Assembly: GCA_023362775.1 (NCBI GenBank)
Contig: JALMGJ010000003.1
Location: 46,889,916 to 46,953,915, forward strand
Direction of reading: 5' to 3'
From: Charina bottae
Taxonomy: Eukaryota > Chordata > Lepidosauria > Squamata > Charinaidae
Length of the DNA: 64,000 nucleotides
The position numbers and the translations under genes were made by a program. Numbering within the stretch: position 1 is the stretch's first letter; every line of letters begins with the position of its first letter. This document shows positions 1 to 13,400 of the stretch, piece after piece. A model generated the notes under the pieces. The model was not told the DNA's origin, did no database searches, and worked only from the letters and a program-made list of their open reading frames with translations.

Positions 1-1324
1 TCTGGGGCAGTGCAACCCCATCCAGGACCAACCCACAGCCACTCCATCTTACTAGGGTTCAGGTGGTATTTATGTGATTTAGTTTTCTCATATACTCATA
101 TGGCCTAAAGCATGATACCTTTCATGTTGCCACAGAAGCATAGCATAGCATTTACATTTTTTTGTTTGTTTTTATTTTTAATGGCTCTAATGAACAAAAT
201 TCTGTATCTGAAGAATACATAAAACATCTAAGTCTGGCTTGGGTAGGGTTGCCATTTTTCTCTTTAAAATTATGAAACTTATCATTGGGTATTTTAAAAA
301 TACATTTATTTTTTTACCAGTGTGTCTGTTGCAAGGATTTTTATGTGTATGTGTTGCAAGGATTTTCCACATTCTACCTTTTCGATGTAGTGTTTATATT
401 AACTAGAAATATCACAGGGTTTGCAGTCATATGAAAGACGTAAGGGCCCGCATGTTTCAGTCAGTGATCACTGCCACATACTGAGTGAACATCTAGAAAC
501 ATTCAAGGACTCCAGGAAATCAAATACAAAGTCCTCATCCTGCCCTTGCTGCACATTTAGTATATCATACTGTATTTATAGTGAAAGTGATACGAAGATA
601 CAGCTGACAGCCCTGGCAAAAAAAAATATGCCAACCTCACATTAATCCTCTTAGTAGACTCATCAACTTGATACAGGATGGAGATTTAGCAACAACTGTC
701 CAGTCTTACTGGTGATTGGTCAATTATGTGGCAAAAAAGCATAGTCAGGGACAGAGGAAATGTCACAAAAGCCCAAATCCTATTTCTTTAATCATTTTAT
801 TTCTATGTTAACCAAAGGAGAACTGTGTTTGCAGTAATTCTGTGCATCACAAATCTTATGAATCATAATGCATACCAGTAAGCCAAGAAGGCATTCAACC
901 TTTTAAAATTTAACCCAGGCTTAATTTAACCTAGCAACAAGAAATAAACTCTTGGTATCTACTGCTTAAAAGTAAACACTGTTTTATATATATAAAAAGA
1001 AAGAAATAGTATTATTCCTTATCAAATAACACAAAGTACAAGTATTAAAATACATTTCAATTGACCATAGGGGGGAAATAGGGGATCTAATTTCTGTAAT
1101 ACTTTACTTTTTGTAAGGGTGCATATTCATATAACGGTGTTGATGCATCAGTGAATAAGATGCTAAGTGGAACAAAAATAGCTTCAAAGCTGGCAAGTGC
1201 CTGGCTCTGGAATGGAAAGCGTTGAATTTGTTTTAAATGAAGAACAGCACTGGGATTGCTTTCTTAGAAAATGTGTTATATTGCCAAGGAGCACAAACAA
1301 GATGAGCAACCTCCATGATCTTAC
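1..1324. other. Last CACHD1 intron (partial), no feature seen
   Basis: AT-rich intronic sequence. I searched for the final CACHD1 coding exon on the minus strand and did not find it. Short ORFs here have no recognisable similarity. Confidence 0.6.
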
Positions 1325-1426
1325 CATGATCACTTTCTGTTCCTGATCGTCCCCAGTAACGGCGTCTACGTTCAGGACTGTGGGCGTGCCGTTCAATAAC
1401 TGCTGCTATAAACCGAGTGTTACTGA
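1325..1426 (-). CDS. CACHD1: CACHD1 window exon 23 (cytoplasmic tail, penultimate exon)
   Basis: The exon encodes [20 protein letters not shown] then [13 protein letters not shown]. It is an Arg-rich cytoplasmic segment. The acceptor is GTAG and the donor is GTAAGA. The remaining tail (expected to begin GYSTMSPQED and end with the stop codon) is not encoded between 1 and 1324, so the last exon lies left of the window. Confidence 0.95.
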
Positions 1427-4400
1427 CTACAGTGAGCAGAAGAAAGAAAAAGAGAGAAAAGGGATAACCTCATATATTCATCAAGCAGATCACTTTTAAG
1501 GCATTATAAAATAGCTGCTGATTACAGTGTTGTCAAATTCCAAAACTGGTCAAACTTCTAAACCATAGTATGAAAGAACAATAACTAATTTTGAATAATT
1601 TTGAAAATTATTTAGAACCAATTTGGTAACAAAATGCATCTAGAACTGTCTTTAGAGTGTATTAAAATACAATACTTTTTGCAAAACTGCAGGAGATACT
1701 AGTGGTAGTTAAATCCTGGTAAGGAAAACACAGGAACATATATAGAATAACAGCTGTGGATTCCATCTGCTACATTTACATATAGTTTTCAAACCAGTCA
1801 TTTATTTGCAAGAGGTGGATGGGTGGATCTTACTTAACACTGGATATTACACAGTTCTTGAAAGCAAAGCGCGGAAATCAGCAACTCAAAGGCAACTAGA
1901 TTTCATGAACTGTCATCTAAGAATTGTCTAAGCCTGGATGCCAAGTATATGTTCTATAGCATATTTGGTCTTTAGAAGAAAACATTAAGATAGCAAGTGG
2001 TGGAGCAAAATAATGGAAAAAGGGATAAAGCCCTGCTCATAAATCACTGAGGTAAGAACTCAGTGAATTGGGTGTGAGCGAGTCAATAATTTTTTTACAG
2101 TTATATTCAGTCTGTAGAAAGGCAGCAATATACAGCCTCGCTTCAGGACTCCTTTCAAAATGACGGGGGCCAAAACTGTAAAGCACTTTGCCCTCTTGAA
2201 ATGATTACAGAGGTGAATAATGCTACATGTTTGTAGCGAGAAAGGCTGCAGGAAAAAAAAATATCCATGCAGCCTCTCCCCATGTTTTTCTGCCCAACTC
2301 CAACCAGAATGGGATTGCTAAATACTCACTGATTCCTCTGTCTTCATGACTGTCCTCATCCCTTTCATCTCTCTCATTCTCCAGGTTGGACATGCGGACT
2401 GACATTTCTACACACCGTTACAAACAGAAAAATGCAACTATTAAAGAGAAAGAAGTTGCATTAGCCTGTAAGAGTGCAATGTTTTGGAAATGGCCCTGGG
2501 TTGCCCCTTTTTGAAGGACAAGGTAGCAGAGGCCTAGAAACTGTATAGCAAACTATTTGAATATTTTGGTTGAGGCTATGGCATAAAGCTGTTAGCTTCT
2601 CTACCTACCTACCTACCTACCTACCTACCTACCTACCTACCTCTCTCTTTTGAGCCAGCAATATAAATGTACCACTTAAGCGTAAAATATACATGACTCA
2701 GCAATATTCATAAAATTCTGTGAAATAGCAGCTATGGAGTCCTTGGTGCTCTCCGAGCTTGGTTGTTTGCTTGCAGACTTTTCATTACCCAACTAGGTAA
2801 CGTCATCAGTGCACAACCAAGTGCAACAACCAAGCTCAGAGAGCAACAAGGACTCCACAGTTCAACCCTGAGCTACAGATATTCTCTTCTATGGGAAATA
2901 ATAGCTCTTTTAGAAATGTTGCAAAGGGATGGCCATGATTAAATATTTTTCTTTCCACTTATGGTAACACTTTCATAACTCCTCTTTGTGTTTCCCAATT
3001 ATTTTTACAACATCAGTTAATATTTTTATGGAACTACATAGATCAATGCTAGAAAATGGTTAGAATTATAATCAGCAGTAATGTGCTCTGTTTTGAGTTT
3101 TATTATTAAGAAGGCAAAATGCTAAACAGTGAGCACTATAATGTGTTTATAAAAAAGGATATGCCTAAAAAATGCTATTTTGTTTTCTGTTCAACTTGAG
3201 TAAAACAATGGACTTAGAACTTTTTAAAAATCACTAAAGGTGACAGTGAAGAAAGTGGCACCATAAGGCATGCACATCTACCCTAAAAAACTAATTGCAC
3301 ATCTGACATACTCTAGAATCAGCTGAACAGAATAAATATTTACAAGATTCTAGGAAAGACTCAATAAAGTCAGTGCAACTGTGTCTTCTATATCCAGCAG
3401 AGGGCAGTGGTGCCTATTCTACATTAGCATGAATAAAATGTACTTTGTAGGACATATGCTTATAAATCGACTTGAGGTTATCAGGAGTGCACCAAATCAA
3501 ACAGTCAGAGCCAGAAAACATAATTCTACTCCATAAGCAAAACATTTATTTAGCTTACCTTGTGCCGCAAGTGGAGACATGTGCTGGTGACTTCGGCGGT
3601 GGATCTGGTGACGATAGGCATAGACTGCGAGAACCAACACCATTATGCATCCCATAATACCTCCTGCTACAGGACCAACTGGAGCACTTTTTATCATGTT
3701 CAAAGCTATCACCTCATCTCCTTTCATTTCAGAGGGAGAAAAAAATGAAAGGAGTATGAAAATCTCCTTCAGAAGTTCAAATCCTGTAAGAATGATCTAG
3801 ATAATCGCTAGACTATGGATGCTGCCCAAAGTCTAATTTTGGTGACAAAGATACTCCTAAGAGGAAATCATGCCAGTTTTCAAAATGAGATATGCGTCCA
3901 TTCCACTGCTCCATGTAAGGTATTCTTACATAAGAACATATTAAAAATTATGAAAAATTGTTGTTATATTATTAATAATGGTTGAATGTTGTTACGAATA
4001 CACTAAATTCCTATTCTGATCAACATAGTTCATTGTGCTTCAATGCACTTCATCTTACAGATTGCATGGGCTAGAAAGCATCTCTTATACAGGATTAGTC
4101 CAATATATTCTGCTTCCCCAGCCAAAATTCCCTTCTGATTAAAAAAAAAAAATGCTGGGCCAGAGTTTCACACCACATGCTTCTTCCCCTGATACCCATA
4201 AAAACATGGTTGGGTTGTTTATGTAGATCAGCCCTTCTCAACTTTTTGACCCTGGAGGAACCCTTGAGATATTTTTCAGGCCTCGGGGAACCCCTGCACA
4301 TTCAGGCTCAAATATAGGCCAGAAGTTGCAAAATTATTATATTTGTTTCACGTGTAGGCCTGTATGTATGTATGTATGTATGTATGTATGTATGTATGTA

Positions 4401-7400
4401 TGTATGTATGTATTTATTTATTTGTCAAAATTTCTCTGCCGCCCATCTCGTATACGACGACTCTATATATGCATTAACAGCATTCTTAAACTAAAAATAG
4501 AATGAAACTTGCCTCTTTAATGTGCAGTTGCCCAGATTTGAAATATTTTTTTTAATAAATCATGATCTCTCAGGGAACCCCTAGTGACCTCTTGTGGAAT
4601 CCTAGGATTCCACGGAACTCTGGTTGAGAAACCCTGCTGTAGATTATCCAGACCAGATCTCAATGCATAAAAAGATCCAAAGCCATCCTTACCAATGGAT
4701 CCCATGTCATCCGCATAGGGGCTTTTGGCACCCACAATACCACCAAAGCATTCTTTCTGAAGAGCACAATAGGATTTGTCAAGATGAGTTTTTCCATCAC
4801 TGTCCACCATGCACCACTCACAGTCTAAGACACCAAAACAATCTCTGCAAGATAAGGAAATGGCAGTGAAAATTTACTTGTTACAAGATTAAGTAACTTG
4901 AGACAAACACATTTGGGAAGCCAGTCTTAAAGTTTTCCAGGTTAAGGATCTCCTTTTCCTGAAAGTAGAACAAGACAATTTCTGTTATTGCTACCAGTGG
5001 TATCCTGATTAAAATTTGAGACCTCAAGCAACAGTTTGCATAATGTCCACCCAAGAATCCCCAAAGGAATGATTGTCCAGCATCTCTTCAGGCTCTAGGT
5101 TCGGGCAAGCTGCTCTAATTTAATTTCCTCACTGTTGTACAAATCATTTAAAAGGCTTTGTAACTTTCAGTGGATAGAATCTGGATCTGCAAAGAAGAAG
5201 TGCAGTAAGTTTACTAGGTTAAATAAAGATAAATACAAATTCAACTGATTTTTTAAAATTCTACATGCAGTTAAAAAATCTTCCTTGTTGATTTCTTTAA
5301 AGGGAAAAACAATGTAACTTACCCACTCTCCATTCTTTGATTACACTGTGTATTGATACACTGAGGAAGAGCATCCTGTAGGCTGGGATCCACAGCAGTA
5401 AAAGTCAGAGGTTCCTGATGGACTTCACAACTAGGGTTCCTAAAATTTGGAAAACAGTATGCAAAAATTAGATTTCCAAAACTCACTAAATGGTTATGTT
5501 ACTTTATTATCTGAATGATTACCCTTAAAACATTGTAATTGTCCATCTAACAGCATAAACAATATATGTTAGCATAAAATTATTAATAAGTTGTTAGCTA
5601 TACATACCTGCTTTCTGCATTGGTAAGGTTGCCTGTACATTCATTGACTTCTAAAGGACACTCACAAGGGCATTCACATTCATTCTGTTCCATTCTTCAG
5701 GAAGAAAATAAAGAATAAATATTTATTATCTCTCACTGCTTTTTTTACTCCCTGTATATCTTGTATGGTGGGCTACAAAACAATTTTAGTGTCAGATAGG
5801 ACCATCTATTCTAATGAATTTCAAAGATGCTTTATAATATATTCTCTTTTTTCAGTGTTGTTTAGTTATATTGAGCTTATTACTAATGCAATTGCTGGAA
5901 ATACAGTATACATAAAGAGTCCTTTCCATATTTTACAAAGATTTCAAAGCCCATAGTAACTAAAATGATATCACCATGAAGTGCACAAAGAGGCCATAAG
6001 GACTATAACATTCTCTCCTCTATAGCTCAGTAATACGGTAAATTCACGAGAAGTAGCATGTAACTACTACAATTAGTAGTCATTAGTAGCCTCATTTTCA
6101 ACAAATGTGGAAAATCCTCCTTTAATACCTCAAGCAGTTGGTAGCAGCAAAATCCAGAGTTTAACTTAGCATTATCCACAATCTCTCATCATTCAGCTTC
6201 ATTGGATGTTGCTGGGTTTCAGTATAAGAGAAGGTGGAAACTCTCTGCATCCTGATTCTTCTCACCAGGCCTGTTTTCATCATGGGCCTTTTAACTTTTT
6301 AAAACTAAGCAACTTTAAAGGTAAAGTCTTTTCTATTCTTTATTCTCTGTAATATCGTTTTTGACAGAAGGTGGCCAAGCCTCACCACCAGAGTAGTCCA
6401 AAGAAAGCTAGCACCATAGATTATAGGTCATCTGGCCACAGTATATGATGCATTTCCACTATACTGAGGGAAATGTATAAAGCTTCATCCTGAACCAGAC
6501 TTAACCTGTACAGATTTAAACCAGACTGACTGAATTCACCCATTAGCTTATCCACTCAGAGATAATATATAGACTGAAAGCATTTCTAGGCAGAGGTAGG
6601 CAGGAACTCTTCACTGTCAAAGAAACTAAACGGGGGCAACAAGCAATCTCTAATTCAGTCCTTTTGGTCCTATCCCACAAAAAGGCCACAGCACATGTGC
6701 TGACTGACAGGCTGTAAGAAATGTAAACTAGTAGTAAAGGAGAAGACATGGCTTCTGCTACACACAGCTGAGCCTTGCCTCAGAGACGTACAGCTCTGGT
6801 CTGGTGATCCAATAGTTACCTGACAAGCAGGTGAGGATATGTGATACACCTGCTCCTTCAATATAATAAGAGGGAGTACAGCCCTGTCTTCTAAGGCAGC
6901 TGCCACAAAAAGGAAATCAATTTGTTAACTACACAACAGCATATGGCTACTATTCTGGAAGAAAGCGGGAGAATCTGCTGGACATTGCAAATCGAGTGTT
7001 TGGATGTCAAAATGACCAGGTATAGCTAGAAATGTTTTGCTTCTTCGTTACACAGAATATTGAGATGTACATTATATAGTAAATAAGCAGTGCGCCTAGG
7101 CATTTTGTAAATAAGACTTAACATGCCTATGAGTCACATGCTGTTTCATTCAGCTACTGTAAACCAAATGCACATTACCTAAGGCCCTGCAATCCCTCCA
7201 TTTTAAACAAGTACAATCCAATCATAGCAGCTCATTTGTTCTCTTACCTGTGACAGTTGAGACAGAGCCTGTCTACCATACTACAGGCACAGAAGGCAAG
7301 TGAGTCACAGGTTTCATTTACTATTCCAACAAAGGCATTGGTTCCAGGTATTCTTGTCAGCTTGTATTTAGAACAATGGCTGCCATGCACAAGATTTGTC

Positions 7401-10400
7401 AGATCACCCTAGGGGGAAGGAAAACCTATCAGACATGTGGCGGAAAACATGTTTCCCAATGAAGTGAATGGTTCTTCTTACTGCAAATGTTATCTGCTAG
7501 ACTGTAGGCCTAGAGTGTCCCACTAAATGAACTCTCATCAACAGGACATCCAAATATTTTAACTTACAGATTAGCCCAACCAGATAAAAACACAAACTGT
7601 ATGGAATAAATTATTCTGACTAAAGCAATGTAAAATAACTGGATGTCATATAGTGGAATATACATCTCATTTGTTATCTTACCTTTTGAAAACAATTTTT
7701 GTAAATCAAGAAAGAATCATAAGGCCCTATCACCATCTTCAGCAAGCTTCTGATTCAAAGAATAATGCTGAAATAGCAATAATCTATTATATAGTTTCCC
7801 CCACCTCTCCCACTCATTAGAGAAGGAAGAATTAGATTCAGTATCTGGGATACACTTCATTTCAAATGCAAGCATAAATGTCCACTTATATTAACCTTGT
7901 TCATTAATGCACTCAAATAATAATACTATAATTACAGAGTGTCCCATACTCCATTTCAGATATGCATCCAAGCACTCTGTTGGATCCCAGCAAAGAGCCA
8001 GTTCGGTCTAGTGGTGAAGGTGCTGGGCTAGAAACCAGGAGTCTGTGAGTTCTAGTCCCGCCTTAGGCATGAAAGCCGGCTGGGTGACCTTGGGCCAGTC
8101 ACTCCCTCTCAGCCCAGCTCACCTCACAGGGTTGTTGTTGTGGGGAAAATAGGAGGAGGAAGGAATATTAGGTATGTTCGCTGCCTTGAGTTATTTATAA
8201 AAATAATAAAGGCGGGATAAAAATTAAAAAATAAATAAAATAAATAAAATAAAAAGGCTCATCTAATCCAGCACCCTGTTCTCCACAGTGGTCAACCTCT
8301 TGAGATGTTTACATAAGGTGTACAGCATCCTCCTGCTGCTGTTTTCTTGCAACAGGTTATTAGGACAAGGTGCCTCTGATCATGAAGATGACATATAATC
8401 ATTGTAAGGAACTAATACTTCTTTTCATTTCAAGTTTAAACGTCCTCAGTGCCTTTTCTCATAGGGAAAATATACCAGACCTCTGATATTTTTAGTTGCC
8501 ACGTTTTTCTAGTTTTGCAACAGCCTTTGAAATGCAGTGAGAAAAACTGTGCACAATATTTTAAATATGGTTCCACCATTGATTTATATACAGTAGCTAA
8601 AGAATATTACATTTGCTATAGGATGCTAGCTAAAATATCAAATCTATGGTTTGCTCTGCACAGCTGAAGTAGTAACCTTTAGACTAACTTAATGCCACTT
8701 TCACAACTGAATGCCCTCTACATGAGTTTCATACTACCAGTCAGGTAGGCTATTGTATGGAATGATATCAGGTATAGTTTCCATGTTCCCAAAGGTGCAT
8801 GGAAAGCATGCAGATTCATAACATTCTCAGGAACTTATACTGAGACCTGCTGTTTTGGCAGTACCCCTGTAGTAAAGAAAATACGTGTTTCAGCACTGAA
8901 GCTGCAGAGCCGATGCAAATCCAAAATCATGTAATTTGCTAATTGCATTTTTTAAATTTTGGTTACTGACTGGGATATAGCAGCCTGCCTAAAAGTTCAC
9001 CCACAACACCTAAGCATTTAAGAGATATGAATAAATTGCCCCATGATCTACTATTCGTCTGCCAGACCACTGCTGCAAAATAGGTGGTTGGTATATTGTC
9101 TCTAATAGAAGCTAAACAACATTCTATTCAGATATAAGCAGTTCAATGACTGGCTTATACTAAATTAAAACAAACGTACCATCAGGCTAGTATTAAATTT
9201 ATAAAATCTCTGGACAGTTCTGTCACTGAAACTGTTACACAAATTTTTCTTCACAAAGTTTGGATGATTTAGGATATCATTTGCCACCAGAGGTTCCTAC
9301 AAATAAAAAATATATAAGAATGTTAACAGTTTTATAGTTTTACAAAGTATCAACAGTGTATTTCTCTTGTTAAATTAACAGTTATATAGGTAGTCCTCGG
9401 GTTACGGTGGAAATTGGGACTGGAATTTCCATCGCTAAGCAATGCAGTCATAAAGCGCGACGTCACGTGACTGCATCACTTAGCGACAGCCATCCCGGCA
9501 GTCCCAGTTGCTGTCTTAACCCCAGGACCATGCAGGTCATTAAGTGGGAGGAGGTGGAAGTCCCAAACAAGCAGGCTGGTGGATGCATGGGTGCTGCGGG
9601 GCACCGCAGGCAGGCACTCCAGAGTTTGGGCAGGTGCTGTGGGTGGGCAGGGGTGCCGCAGGTAGGCACTACGGAGCATGGGTGGCCGAAAAAGCAGTGG
9701 GAGCTGGAGTAACTTCCAATTTCCTGCTGGCTTCCCCATTCACTTTGCTTGTGGGAAGCCAGTAGGGAACATCGGAAATCACAATCATGTAACCGCAGCT
9801 TGCTGCAACATCGTAACTGCAAGCTGGCCACCAAGCGCCTGAATTACAGTCATGTAACTGTGGGGATGCTGCAATGGCTGCAACTACGCAGACAGGTTGT
9901 AAGTTCCCATCGTTTAGTGCTGTCGTAACACTGAACGGTCGCCGAACGTGTGGTCATAACTCGAGGACTACCCATATATCAAAGCATCATGATGCAGCCA
10001 AACCTTGTGTGTAATATGCTGTTGTTCTACTGGAGCATGGCCTTTAGGATCAATAAGAGTTGGATGTGCCACAAGATACCCTCTATCTTCCATAATAAAG
10101 CACCTATCAAAAAGCAAACAGTAAAAGAAATCATAGATCAGAATCTCAATCTTATATACACTTACCATAGAAAGCAATGGTTAGTATTTCTGAGTAGAGC
10201 TGCACTGTAAGCATAATTTTATCAGGAGACTATTGGGGTGTATTGGAGGGCTTGGTGGGAGTTAAAGGGGGAAAGGGAAGCAGTTTACCTCCCAAAGGTC
10301 TCTTGTTCCAATTTCTAATCTTATTTTGCAAAACAAAACAAAAATTGTACCATGATCAACAGCACAATCTCAAAGTGCTGTGCTTGGGAAGACAGAAAAT

Positions 10401-13400
10401 ACCCTGCAGGCTGCCCCTTCTTACAGTATAGGCTGCTTCTGGAGCAGGAGATACTGTATATAGTGCTTCATGTTCTTTCGTTCTAGCTTTCTTTGCTAGA
10501 AATTGCATTCTCCCTTCCTTTTTTACTATTTGTCTTGTCTTCAGCAACTATTTCTTCTCATTGCTCAATCTAGTGCAGACCAGAGTTCCTTTCCTCCAGC
10601 TCATTCTGAAGCTTAAGAATCAGATGATAGTCGGACAGAAGCAGAGAGGAGGCAACATAGGTAATACGCCTACAGACAATAGGCCAGTGCAGAGGGAACT
10701 CTGGCAATGGTTAGTGCTGATCATTTAATGCACTGATGTAGGAGGAAAAGAGCCGATCTCGGGTTGCCAGACTGGAAACCAAGCAATTCTTCAGATCTGA
10801 ATAAGCATTACAGGTCATCCTGACATAATATGTTTTTGTTCCCCATATTTTCATTCTCATGCAATATTCAATTTAGTTTTCCAATTTTATACACCTATTA
10901 TATTATTCGTGTCAGAAGCATCACAGTTAAAAAACATACTATAGAGCATAGCTTTCCAAACTGTGTGTCGCGACACTTTAGTGCAGAGCTTTCCAAACTG
11001 TGTGTCGCGACACAAAAGTGTGTCGCCACACACAGTCTGGTGTGTCGCCACACAACACGCAGCGCTTCCGGGTTTTCCCGCGGCGACACACCAACTGCAG
11101 CGCACAAAACCCAAAAGTGGCAGCAGCGCTTCCGGGTTTTTGCGAGTTGCCGCAAATACGGCACTTCCGGGTTTTCCCACGATGACACACCAACACCGGT
11201 TGGTGTGTCGCCGCGGGAAAAACTTTGGAAAGCCCTGCTTTAGTGTGTCGCGAAGTGGCGGCGGTGTGCACAGCGGCGGCGTGGGGTTGCGCGGCGGTGG
11301 CAGCGACGACAGCAGCGGCACACCATCAGCGCTTCCGCATTTTAGCGAGGCCACCACTGCCGCCGCCACCATGCACGCCCCCGCGCGCCGCCGTGCGCGC
11401 CCCCGCGCTGCCGTTGGTGTGTCACCAACAGCGGCAGTTTGGAAAGCACTGCTATAGAGCATAACATTTAAAATGTGAAATATACAAGTTAAAATATATA
11501 ACAACTAGACAAAACTTGCCCAAAAACTGGCAACATTAATTGCGTTCTGTCACACTGTCATGAGATCCCCAAGTGTGCATTGATCAGGGCACAAAGGACA
11601 AGTGTACATATGTGTTGCTGTCTGCAAGTCTCCACAATCGCAAAGAGCAGAGGTCACCGGACAGCCCCATTTATTCAGAGTATCTCTAGATCTTGTTATT
11701 CCCGTGCGCAGTCTATTCAGCGATTTCCAAACTTCCCAGCTTTCGTCAAAACCAGGTGCCAGCTCCTCTGCTGGTTCCATCCAGTGTTGGTTCTCTGTAG
11801 CTTTCCATAGGTCCATTCTGCTTTTAAATTCATCAAAATCTTCCGTTGATCTAACGAAACCCTTCCTGGGTTTTAATCTCTGAGGAGCTGGTGGTAGGCC
11901 GTAAAGAGGGTGTTGTTTGGATATTGATGATTGAAGCCTCTCTTTATATGCTGCTGCTTCTCTACGAACAGCAGGTGGGGCAATACCTGCTAGATGGTAG
12001 ATCTTATCTAGAGGGGTAGGTTTCACCTATACCCCTATATACCTATACCCCTATTAAATATACCCTTAATATATTTCATAAATCAAATAACCACTTGGAT
12101 TAGAAAAGCAAATGCCACTGGGAACTAGTTAATTTCTAAATTGCATTGCAAGCTATTGTCTTCTTGACATAGATTAAAAGACTTTCAGAGTTAAGATTTT
12201 TACTATTTTAATTTTTCTTCTGACATCTACAATTTCTTTCAGACTTAATGACTTTAAACGGTAATGTAGTGAATTGAAAGAAAGTATATATATAAAAAAG
12301 GAAATTGTAAACTAAGTATAAAATTAAAGCAAAGAGACAATATATAATTTTACCTTATTTTATTGCCTCCATCTTGGTTACAAACTGGTAGCAGGTCCAT
12401 TAGTACTTTGTAGAAATACCGCAGAGTAAAATCAATGCCCATCACAGCAACAGAATGGCCAGAAGACATCTGTGAGCTACAATCATAAGAAGCACAAGTA
12501 GATCTTTTGAGAGACATAGAATTAAGAAAATCGCCAAAATGTTGCATAAGTGTCCACAGAATCAATTATTTAAATCAGTAAGGAATCTTCTCTCTGACTT
12601 CGCAAATTATAGCCTATTAACCTTGGACTTTCACAAACAATAGGAGCAAGCATTCATAGCTTTATTCACCTCAGCAAATTCTCCTTCAGAGAACAAAACA
12701 AAACAAACAAAAACTTACCAGAAACAGCTTTGTACAGTATGTGTCTATATATGTATGCATGTGTCTGTATTTCCTGCCTTCTACTGCATACCATTCAAGG
12801 TGGCAACCAATACAAAGCCAAAACAATAAATTAAAATAAATATAACAGAAAACCAAGAACAAGGGGAAAAAGCAATTGCAAGAAAGCAATATAGTAAAAA
12901 GCAGGCAGATAAAATAGATGAGAGTCCTGCAATGCTTTGGACTTCCTGTAGAAGAGGTGCTTCGGAATATATGGCAGGAGGAACAATCAGCTTCTGTGAC
13001 TCATTAAAGCCTCTGTGTCTTTTTTTCAGAAGTATGTGGCTGCTGCAGGGAGGCTTTCTCTGCAACTGCCTGATCCCAGAAAAAGATGCAGCTGCGTTAA
13101 AGACTTACACTCTGGTGCTGTAGTTGCCTCCTATGCACTGTATTCTGAAACACCTCTTCCAAATCAAATCTGAAACCGTGCAGAGTCATACAATCGATAG
13201 CATACTTATACCAGCAGTAAGTAAATAGAAAGCTTTTAAGTAATCCATAAAAGACCTCCAGGGATGGTGCCAACCTCTGAAGCAGAGAATTCATCAATTT
13301 GGCTGCAGTTACAACATGTTGGTAAGCAATGGCTAATTTCACATGACAATCTAAGCCACCAATCTGTTTAAATGGATTTTCAATTAGCTGGTTAATACAT

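Noticed and set aside
3472..3748. Plus-strand ORFs overlapping the transmembrane exon
   Set aside because: They are antisense shadows of CACHD1 exon 3559-3720.
9463..9834. Overlapping ORFs on both strands (87-123 codons)
   Set aside because: They arise from the GC-richer interior of a MITE and have no recognisable domains.
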